A DNA stretch of 34,993 nt from the NCBI GenBank assembly GCA_020348385.1, contig CP070750.1, positions 3,806,653 to 3,841,645 of the forward strand, written 5' to 3'. Origin of the DNA: Candidatus Aminicenantota bacterium. Lineage in GTDB: Bacteria > Acidobacteriota > Aminicenantia > Aminicenantales > Aminicenantaceae. Shown here in pieces: positions 16,801 through 22,901 of this stretch. Below the pieces are notes generated by a model, which saw only the letters and a program-made list of their open reading frames with translations, ran no database searches and was not told the origin of the DNA. The position numbers were made by a program, and so were the translations under genes. Numbering within the stretch: the first letter of the stretch is position 1; every line of letters starts with the position of its first letter.

Positions 16801-17137
16801 CGGCTTCGTAGGTCCAGCGAACGGGCATCCCCCCGGCCAGAGGCATGGTGTAGACTTCTGTCGGCCCTTCATAGGTTGCCGAGAAAGCTAATGTTTGGCC
16901 ATCGGGAGAGATGGCAGGATGGGTTTCCTCGCCTGGGTGAGTTGTCAGACGCCTGGCCGTTCCGCCCTGGATATCCGCTGTCCAGATGTCCCCTTCGGCA
17001 GCAAAAATCAGCGTATTGTCATGCAAGGCCGGGTAACGGTAATAACCCAACGTTGATTCAGCAGAAACGGAGACTGCAAACACGAGGATGATTCCTGAGA
17101 GAAAGAAAAAGCGAAAGAGATTTTTTTGGATTTTCAT
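13871..17137 (-). CDS. Tricorn-type protease (S41 family) with signal peptide
   Basis: This 1088-residue protein has the full tricorn layout. A signal peptide (about 1-27) is followed by a TolB/WD40-like beta-propeller region (about 30-560) with repeated SPDG motifs such as AISPDGQTLAFS and WSPDGQFIYFLSDR. A helical C1 segment (about 680-755), a PDZ domain (about 762-850) and the S41 catalytic domain (about 880-1065) follow. Expected catalytic residues are His745 (LSALHVSVRGG), nucleophile Ser969 in DTASDGEAFAEGF, and Glu1027 in WLIEGHGVDPD. These align closely with His746, Ser965 and Glu1023 of archaeal tricorn. The residue before His is Leu, where tricorn has Ser745. The enzyme probably trims peptides outside the cytoplasm. 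AAGGAG lies 7 nt before the ATG. Confidence 0.92.
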   Translation of the reverse strand: MKIQKNLFRFFFLSGIILVFAVSVSAESTLGYYRYPALHDNTLIFAAEGDIWTADIQGGTARRLTTHPGEETHPAISPDGQTLAFSATYEGPTEVYTMPLAGGMPVRWTYEADSSIVVGFTPDGHLIYTTRAFSTLPNPQLVTIDLKTKKKKPIPLSQASDGSYDASGQTLFFVRPGFHNNNTQRYKGGTAQNIWKFTIGQSEAQNLTADFLGENFSPMWWNGRVYYVCERDGTWNIWSMNEEGKDLRQHTQHLGWNVKTPYLDNGRIVYQLGADLRTLDVRNDQDSLIPISLASDFDQLRERWVKDPMEYLTSAHVHPAGESVVLTARGRVFVAPVGDGRLVRASFKEGIRYRDVVYMPDSKTLLALSDESGELEFVTLPANGMGEERPLTNDGKILRFQGHPSPDGKWIAYDDKNDDLWLLNTESKKQSKISTSREGIRDIAWSPDSKWLAFSQSALNTFLQIHLYNIETGKQIPLTSDRINSMSPAWSPDGQFIYFLSDRNLRSVVGSPWGTRQPEPYFDKPIKIYCLSLRKGVRSPFKPEDELNESSEKKSKQERDPAQEKRIEIDMDGIQHRIREIPVSPGNFANLKVNDEALFWVEREGGFGSPAQLNAVKIGNKDIKVETVLEGIRNFELTADGKKLMVRKGNSFYVLDAKPRKITDTRSGEVNLRDWSFPIDVREDLRQLYIDAWRLERDYFWDPNMHGVDWDAMRDKYLPLVERITTRRELNDLIGELVGELSALHVSVRGGDLRRGPDQIRMATLGARLERDESAGGYRIDYIYKSDPDYPDELSPLADPDLDIQEGDIIVGINGQNTLSVPHPHVMLRNQARRQVLVSLKSGKTGNIRQVIVTPTGNEYNLRYSDWEYTRRLEVDDKGNKEIGYVHLRAMGGRNITEWYRNFYPVFKRKGLIIDVRHNNGGNIDAFILEKLLRKAWFYWKSRTGEPYWNMHYAFRGHMVVLCDEDTASDGEAFAEGFKRLGLGKVIGTRTWGGEIWLSSNNRLTDRGLARAPQTGVYGPEREWLIEGHGVDPDMVVDNLPHETFNGKDAQLEAAIAYLKEQIRLHPVDIPEPPPYPDKSFKSNKKKK

Positions 17138-17457
17138 CGGACGACTCCTTAAATAGTCTGAAATGTCAATTGGCCATCATTTTAGAGACGAATACTGCTT
17201 ATATCATAGCGACCTCCTGTGGGTCAAACGATGGGTTGAAAATCCCTCCCGAATTGGCTATCACTCCCCGATGATGACCGCCGGGGCCATCTGTCGGCAT
17301 TTGTAACAGCAAGTCTTTTCCACCGATGCAGCGAATCGATATCCCATTTTTGTCAGCTTATATACCCAGCAAGTGATAGGCATAAACTCTTGCAACCGAT
17401 TGGAACCTCGTGCGTTAAAGGTAATATATGGGAGAAAAAAGCGAGGGGTATTTCTAG
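17138..17457. other. Divergent intergenic region between tricorn and ArsB-like genes
   Basis: This 320-nt stretch holds no convincing gene. On the - strand TTGACC (17226-17221) and TATAAG (17202-17197) could be a promoter for the tricorn gene with an 18-nt spacer. An extra AGGAGG (17218-17213) lies within that spacer and is followed by ATG-ATA-TAA, so it makes no protein. On the + strand a separate promoter faces the ArsB-like gene. A 40-codon - strand frame (17383-17261) with a CCYKC motif exists but has a weak ribosome site; I do not call it. Confidence 0.6.
17400..17427 (+). promoter_or_regulatory. Candidate promoter of the ArsB-like gene
   Basis: TTGGAA (17400-17405) and TAATAT (17422-17427), spaced 16 nt, lie 30 nt before the GTG start. 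The leader contains GCGAGGGG (about 17440-17447) as ribosome site. Confidence 0.45.
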
Positions 17458-18774
17458 GTGGCGCTTGTTGCTGCACTCTCCGTTTTGGGGCTTACGGTAA
17501 GCCTATCGCTGTCCCGGCCTACATTAGGTCGCATCCGGATAGAACCAGCCTCGGCTGCCGTCATCGGCGCGCTTGCGACCGTAGGCGCCGGACTGCTTCC
17601 ATGGCCTGCCTTGTTCAGCACACTCGAATTTCTCTCCCTTCCCGTCCTCACCATCGTAAGCCTTATGGTCATTACTTTGGTCGCAGAAATGGCTGGTTTT
17701 TTCCGGCTCCTTGCCTGGCGGATAGCAAGGGCAGCAAAGGGTGATGGGATTAGGCTGTTTGCCTACCTCTTTTTTACAGGGACGATCACCGGAACGCTAT
17801 TCACCAACGATGCGGCTGTCTTGATCTTCACGCCCATGGTCTATCATTTGATCGAAGAAATCGCAGAGGACTCCTGGAAAGCGGCAAACAAAGTTCCCTA
17901 CTACTTCGCGGTCCTGTATGTTGCTAATCTAGTCGGGGCTTTCATCATCAGCAATCCGATCAACATCATCGTCTCTGGCTGGTTCGGGATCGGGTTCGCC
18001 GAATATGCTGTTTGGATGGTCATTCCCGCTGTGGTAAGCATGGTTGCGACATATTATGGCATGCGGATTTTCTTCGGGCGATCGATCCCGAAGAAATGTC
18101 GCAAAGAGCCAAAGAGCGAGGTCAAAACGGCTAGCTCCGGTTTTATGATCACAAGTGGTTTGGTGCTGCTGTTTACACTGGTTGGATTCTTTGCCGAGGG
18201 GTTGACAGGAATTCCGGCCGGTTATGTTGCTGCAGCGGCAGCGATTGCCCTGGCCGTCGTTCATCAGATACTGGGGCGCGGCTCGCTGGTGAAGGTCGCA
18301 AGGGGAATAGGCTGGGATGCCATCATCTTTGTCGTGGGAATCTTCGTCGTCGTGAGCGGACTAAGAAACGCGGGCTTTACCGGGATTATCGGCAACATCA
18401 TCATGAAGGCATTGGGCACTGGCGAACAAACGGCAACATTTGCAACCGGCTTCATCGCAGGGGGTTGCTCCGCTTTTATGAACAATCATCCTGTTGCGGG
18501 CGTCATGGCGATGGCCATTCGCGATCTATCTCTGACAGATATCAGCACGCGATTGTTGGCTTTTTCTGCCCTGATCGGCGGTGACCTCGGTCCGAAGATG
18601 CTTCCGATCGGCTCGCTCGCTGCGCTGATGTGGTTCAGGATTCTTCGAAACAAAGGGGTGGAGATTTCCTACTGGCAGTACATCAAACTCGGGGTGCCGG
18701 TGACCCTGGTCGCCATTCTCCTGTCCATCCTCACCCTGAATCTGGAGTATTTAATTTATCTTCTTTTCAGGTAG
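17458..18774 (+). CDS. ArsB/NhaD-type ion transporter (IT superfamily) permease
   Basis: This 438-residue protein has 11-12 predicted TMs and is of normal length for ArsB. Diagnostic segments are LFTNDAAVLIFTPMVYHL, ISNPINIIVSGWFGIGFAEY (ArsB: SNPANIVVADLFGISF), MNNHPVAGVMA and GGDLGPKMLPIGSLAALMW (ArsB: GVDIGPNLTPIGSLATLLW). ArsB proteins export arsenite or antimonite, driven by the proton gradient or, with ArsA, by ATP; related members move Na+ or dicarboxylates. The start is GTG, with GCGAGGGG about 10 nt upstream. No ArsR, ArsC, ArsA or arsenite methylase gene is nearby, so the arsenite role is likely by family but not supported by context. It stands alone, convergent with the UPF0182 cluster. 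Confidence 0.85.
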   Translation: MALVAALSVLGLTVSLSLSRPTLGRIRIEPASAAVIGALATVGAGLLPWPALFSTLEFLSLPVLTIVSLMVITLVAEMAGFFRLLAWRIARAAKGDGIRLFAYLFFTGTITGTLFTNDAAVLIFTPMVYHLIEEIAEDSWKAANKVPYYFAVLYVANLVGAFIISNPINIIVSGWFGIGFAEYAVWMVIPAVVSMVATYYGMRIFFGRSIPKKCRKEPKSEVKTASSGFMITSGLVLLFTLVGFFAEGLTGIPAGYVAAAAAIALAVVHQILGRGSLVKVARGIGWDAIIFVVGIFVVVSGLRNAGFTGIIGNIIMKALGTGEQTATFATGFIAGGCSAFMNNHPVAGVMAMAIRDLSLTDISTRLLAFSALIGGDLGPKMLPIGSLAALMWFRILRNKGVEISYWQYIKLGVPVTLVAILLSILTLNLEYLIYLLFR

Positions 18775-18810
18775 ATCGCCAACACTTTGACCCCGAACCA
18801 ACGTATGTTT

Positions 18811-21666
18811 TTATCGATCGGATGCGCTTTGTCCTTCACTTGCAGGAAGTAATCCTAGCACCAGGTTTCTGTTCAGGATGGCTTCTTCCAGTGTTGTTCC
18901 CGATGTGATGAGGTCGTGATACCTCACGGCAAAAATCTTCAGCTGCGGCAGTTCATTCTGTATCGAGTTTGCCCAGATCGTTTCCAAATACAACAAATCC
19001 CCTCCGATAGGGAGAAGGAATGTGCCTCCTCGAATGACCTCAGAAGCATGCCGGATCCACATCGTAACCTGCTGGTGGACTGGCCGGTCGTTGCAAATGT
19101 AGGCATCATTTTGCTCCGGGCCGGGGACAAACATGCCCTGGGGAATCCGAAGATTGACGAGTTTCCCATAGTCCTCAGGATCCTGAAAAGCGATGATAAG
19201 CGATCGCAGGTTCCTGGCTCCTTCGGGAGTGAACGGCAAGAGCATAACGTATTCCAGCTCGCCGGGATTGCCGGCCTCAACGCCCTCGGGAAGATCGGCT
19301 GGATCGAGGAGTATATTGTATCCCTCGTAGGAAAAAGTCAGTTGATCCCTGGTCCCGAATCCGCTCAGACCCCGACCGATGGAGCCGATTGTCTCGTCGG
19401 CGTCATCCCATAGATCTTCGACATTGTAGAACTCGATAGGGTATTTCTGGTGATACCGTTTGTAGATATCATCGAATTGGATGTGAAACCATTGCAGCGG
19501 ATAGGTGAGCTGCGCTTTAGCCTCCTCCGGCATGGCAGAAATCGGCTCAAAAAGGTCATCATAGACCCTGGACCATGTGTTGACGATCGGATCATCCGCA
19601 ATCTTGTAGAAATGCACTTCCCCGCTGTAGGCATCTATGGTGATCTTCACTGAATCTTCAGCGTAGTTGATGATGCGTTCCGGGAATGTCTCGATGGCAC
19701 GTTCGTCTGCCTTGTCCCCCAAGACCTCAGGGAAAGAGTAAGGATACTCCCTGCTGGTTGTGAGCGCGTTGACCATCCAAAGGACCTTTTTATCGGCGAT
19801 GAATGCATAAGGATTGCTGTCGAGGAACAGAAAGGGGGCAATACTGCTCGCTCTTGTCATGGGTGTGCGTCGGATGTGCACGCGCGTTTTTTCATGGTCG
19901 ATATAGCGTGAGAAAAGGAAGGCCGTGACATCCTTGGTGTGAAGGGCGAAAATCAAGCGGTGGAAGAAAGAACTCACATCCAGCCCGTCGATGAGGTCCT
20001 CGGGAAATGTGAATTCTCGACGGCTTTGCTCAGTGGCATAGTCGAACTCTTTGAGGTACTTGATGTTGGTCAGGACGTAGTCGTCTTTGGCCCCTTCTCC
20101 GAAATAAATGCGAGGCTCATGCTCGAGCACAGGGTGTGTTGTCATCGGAGGCACATCCTTGACCGCATATTCGGGAGATCCCATTTCGTCGATGCTGTTG
20201 GCGGGGCTCATGACGAGTCCCATGCCGTGGGTAAGAAGAAGGGCGGCAGATCCCCAATATTTGAGCCATTCCTGTTTCCCGATGAACGCCAGTGAGGGAA
20301 GTTCGCGAACAGCACTGACAAACATCTGCTTTTGGCCATCGACAGAGTAACGAACGCCATCCACGGATAAAAAATCGTAATAGGGACGCAGCTGTTGCTG
20401 TTGTTGGTAGATGCTAAGCATCGGACCGAATACCATAGTCGAGTCAGAGACATTGATACGTTCATAATGATGGAGGTCGGGTGGTTCCTCGAGGTATGTC
20501 ACCCATGTGGGTAAGTAGGGGACGTTCTGCAATGTCTTGCTGGCCAGAAGGTTTTCAGGAGATAGAGGTTCCTTGGGCGGGTTCCATTCATGGGTCTCTA
20601 TGTTGTCGAGACGATACGCTTTATTCGTGGCCTTTATGTGGCGGTCGATGTATTCCAGCTGTATGTAGGGTTCATTGGGTTTCACAAAAAAACTGTCTCT
20701 TATGATGACACAGAGCGAAAAGCCTATGTATAAGGCAAAAAGTCCCAAGCCAATCGTTGTCGGTACCCGTATCAATCGTGCAATGTGACCGCCAGGATGG
20801 GGATCCTTCGGGTTGGACGTCCGGGTGATCCAGCCATAATGTTTGTTGATCCGGTGGAAAATATAGGTTGCCAGAAGAAATAGGCCCACCACAACAATAG
20901 TTGCGAGATAGATTCTGTTGAGACTGGAAAAAAATCCTTGCAAATCCAGGTAATCGGCGCCGGTACGAACTCCGGAATCTTCGTTGCTCTTGAGTAATAG
21001 GCTGTAGCGACCAAAATATGTCCGGATCGTCACGATCACACCAAAGCTTATGAGAAGAATCCGGAAGTACAAGGGTGAGAAAAGCAGGGCTATCGTTGTC
21101 CTGACTTTTGTGTGGGTTTTTTGTTTTATCTTTTTTGCGATTAACTCATTCCACCGAGCTATCAGAAAAGAGATGAAACTGAGCAGAATTAAAAATCCAA
21201 GGGCCGTGAGAATTATCCGTAATGCAGGAAGAGTATAAACATAAAATCCGATATCCTTACCAAAGACAGGATCCCGCTCACCGAAAGGAACTCCGTTTGA
21301 TAACAACAGGAACTGGAGGTATTCTTGAGCGAGCAGCCATCCTGCAAACGCACCGACCCATATGCTGAAATGGATGGAGGCCCTCTTTAACAAGTGGCTG
21401 CTGGTGTACAAGCGCATAGGCAAATAAATGGCCAGCGCAACGGCAATGCCATAGATCATGAACAGGAAAATCTGCATGTAGATATTGGTCCAGAAGATCG
21501 ATTGGTATCCAAGGGAAAGGTTGAACCAGTATTGGACAACGTAATCGGGAATGGCGTTGGCGATCAAGAGGGCGAACAAAACCCAAATCCAAAAGGTAAA
21601 GGATTTCCAAAGCGTGCGGGGTGAAGGGATGTAAGGGAGGAGGCCGGAAATCGATGGTTCATTCAT
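18811..21666 (-). CDS. UPF0182 (COG1615) large membrane protein, copy B
   Basis: This 951-residue protein has seven TMs in its first 330 residues (for example FWIWVLFALLIANAI, FLILLSFISFLIA and TIGLGLFALYIGF), then a large domain predicted outside the membrane. Family hallmarks are FGKDIGFYVYTLP, YIDRHIKATNKAYRLDNI, GYNILLDPADLPEG and the C-terminal run PFTPEGARNL...GDLLYLETIW...LPQLK. The function of UPF0182 is not established. ATG 21666 is chosen because it overlaps the upstream stop as ATGAATGA; an in-frame GTG at 21678 lacks a ribosome site. It is clearly a paralogue of the gene at 22902-25838, with long stretches nearly identical, such as YPLQWFHIQFDDIYKRYHQ. A QQQQQ run at about residue 430 replaces EQEQQ of the other copy. 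Confidence 0.9.
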   Translation of the reverse strand: MNEPSISGLLPYIPSPRTLWKSFTFWIWVLFALLIANAIPDYVVQYWFNLSLGYQSIFWTNIYMQIFLFMIYGIAVALAIYLPMRLYTSSHLLKRASIHFSIWVGAFAGWLLAQEYLQFLLLSNGVPFGERDPVFGKDIGFYVYTLPALRIILTALGFLILLSFISFLIARWNELIAKKIKQKTHTKVRTTIALLFSPLYFRILLISFGVIVTIRTYFGRYSLLLKSNEDSGVRTGADYLDLQGFFSSLNRIYLATIVVVGLFLLATYIFHRINKHYGWITRTSNPKDPHPGGHIARLIRVPTTIGLGLFALYIGFSLCVIIRDSFFVKPNEPYIQLEYIDRHIKATNKAYRLDNIETHEWNPPKEPLSPENLLASKTLQNVPYLPTWVTYLEEPPDLHHYERINVSDSTMVFGPMLSIYQQQQQLRPYYDFLSVDGVRYSVDGQKQMFVSAVRELPSLAFIGKQEWLKYWGSAALLLTHGMGLVMSPANSIDEMGSPEYAVKDVPPMTTHPVLEHEPRIYFGEGAKDDYVLTNIKYLKEFDYATEQSRREFTFPEDLIDGLDVSSFFHRLIFALHTKDVTAFLFSRYIDHEKTRVHIRRTPMTRASSIAPFLFLDSNPYAFIADKKVLWMVNALTTSREYPYSFPEVLGDKADERAIETFPERIINYAEDSVKITIDAYSGEVHFYKIADDPIVNTWSRVYDDLFEPISAMPEEAKAQLTYPLQWFHIQFDDIYKRYHQKYPIEFYNVEDLWDDADETIGSIGRGLSGFGTRDQLTFSYEGYNILLDPADLPEGVEAGNPGELEYVMLLPFTPEGARNLRSLIIAFQDPEDYGKLVNLRIPQGMFVPGPEQNDAYICNDRPVHQQVTMWIRHASEVIRGGTFLLPIGGDLLYLETIWANSIQNELPQLKIFAVRYHDLITSGTTLEEAILNRNLVLGLLPASEGQSASDR

Positions 21667-22900
21667 TTTTTTCGCCACCCGGATTTGAGGGTTGAAGAAT
21701 TTCTTTGGGGATTTTTACTTGGGATTGGTCGAAGAAATTCCTCCAGGTATCCAAGATGCTTGGGCGTTTGCTGAGAAAAAGAGAAAACAGGAAAAACACA
21801 AAAGTTAACCCATTGATAAGAAGGGAGTCGAGCAACGTGACCGTTGTGGCACTGAGGTATCCTTCCCCGAAAATCCGAAACATGAATACCGAGATCAGCT
21901 CGTAAATACCGAAGCTTGCAAAGGTATAGGGAATGACTCGGGCGATGTTGGCGATGGCTATGGCGATGGCGAAATGGATAAAATTCAAGTCCTTCATCAA
22001 TATGTAGTCGTCCATCGGAGAGGAAAAAGCCTGCTTGATCGACCAGTAGCCGATAATCTCGATTCCCAACGTGATGGCAGACAGAATGATAAGACCAAAC
22101 AGGAGCTGGGGTTTGCTGCGCAATTCTTTCAGGGATTGCACCAATGCTCTTCCGTTGAATGCACCCCAGATGCGGGCAGGAATGTTGTATCTCTTGATTT
22201 TATCTTTTGTGGGGCCGAGGGGCCGCGTCAAAGTCACGACAGCGGCAAAAATCAAGGCGGTCCACAGGAATGGCTCGACCGCACCCTCCCAACCGAGATA
22301 GATTAATCCTCCCAGGAGAATAACGGTGATTCCGATGACTTCAAAAACACGGTTGTAGTAAACGACTTGTGTTGCGGGTTTTTCAGAGGCTCCATTTTGT
22401 CTCAAGGCCTGTGCTGTTCCCAGGTCACCAGGCCCGAACGGAAAAAACAGATTGATGCCACGTCCGAAGTAATGAGTGGAGATCTGGCCTCTCACAGAGG
22501 AAGGAATCTTGAAGTGACTGGCAAGAAAACGCTGTCTGATACCTCGAAGGAAAAGGGCGATGCTGACGAAGAACAGAGAGATCAGAAAAGGAGCCCAGCC
22601 GAATTTTCTGCTTGAAACAGAGACCAAGTCTAAATCGACCTTCAGGATTCCTTTTCCGACATCCGCGACCTTGACAATACTCAGATCGGCCAGTTCGTCA
22701 AGAATACGGAAGTTGGCGAACATCTCGAGAACTCCCTTTTGGAAGGCAACGGCATCCCACGGAGAAGGTCCTTCCGCATCGGGCAACAGGATCAGGAAGA
22801 TGAATAACATCAGGAGGAATGCAAGGGCATATCCCCACCCAACAGAAGCCGACAGAGGTCCTCGGCCGTCTGGTGTCAGCATGTTTGATTTATCTTCCAT
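21659..22900 (-). CDS. LPG-synthase-TM-like (UPF0104/AglD2) flippase-type membrane protein
   Basis: This 413-residue protein resembles the transmembrane part of lysylphosphatidylglycerol synthase and the UPF0104 family, whose members transfer or flip lipids or polyprenyl-linked sugars. Key features are RGINLFFPFGPGDLGTAQALR followed by VYYNRVFEVIGITVILLGGL, the family's N-terminal lipid-binding region, and then about six further TMs to residue 385. There is one TM at about 15-38 and a roughly 70-residue extracytoplasmic segment before the second TM, longer than usual. The protein has no soluble aminoacyl-transferase domain, so flippase-like activity is more likely than LPG synthesis. GAGGAGG precedes the ATG and lies in the tail of the upstream UPF0182 gene (1-nt gap). 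The stop overlaps the next UPF0182 gene by 8 nt. The substrate is unknown. Confidence 0.82.
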   Translation of the reverse strand: MEDKSNMLTPDGRGPLSASVGWGYALAFLLMLFIFLILLPDAEGPSPWDAVAFQKGVLEMFANFRILDELADLSIVKVADVGKGILKVDLDLVSVSSRKFGWAPFLISLFFVSIALFLRGIRQRFLASHFKIPSSVRGQISTHYFGRGINLFFPFGPGDLGTAQALRQNGASEKPATQVVYYNRVFEVIGITVILLGGLIYLGWEGAVEPFLWTALIFAAVVTLTRPLGPTKDKIKRYNIPARIWGAFNGRALVQSLKELRSKPQLLFGLIILSAITLGIEIIGYWSIKQAFSSPMDDYILMKDLNFIHFAIAIAIANIARVIPYTFASFGIYELISVFMFRIFGEGYLSATTVTLLDSLLINGLTFVFFLFSLFLSKRPSILDTWRNFFDQSQVKIPKEILQPSNPGGEKNE

Positions 22901-22901
22901 T

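Noticed and set aside
17261..17383. A 40-codon - strand frame with a CCYKC motif
   Set aside because: The ribosome site is weak and there is no homologue I recognise; a small zinc protein or gene relic is possible but not supported.
17458..18774. Reading the permease as part of an arsenic resistance operon
   Set aside because: No regulator, reductase or ATPase gene for arsenic lies nearby; only the family membership supports arsenite transport.
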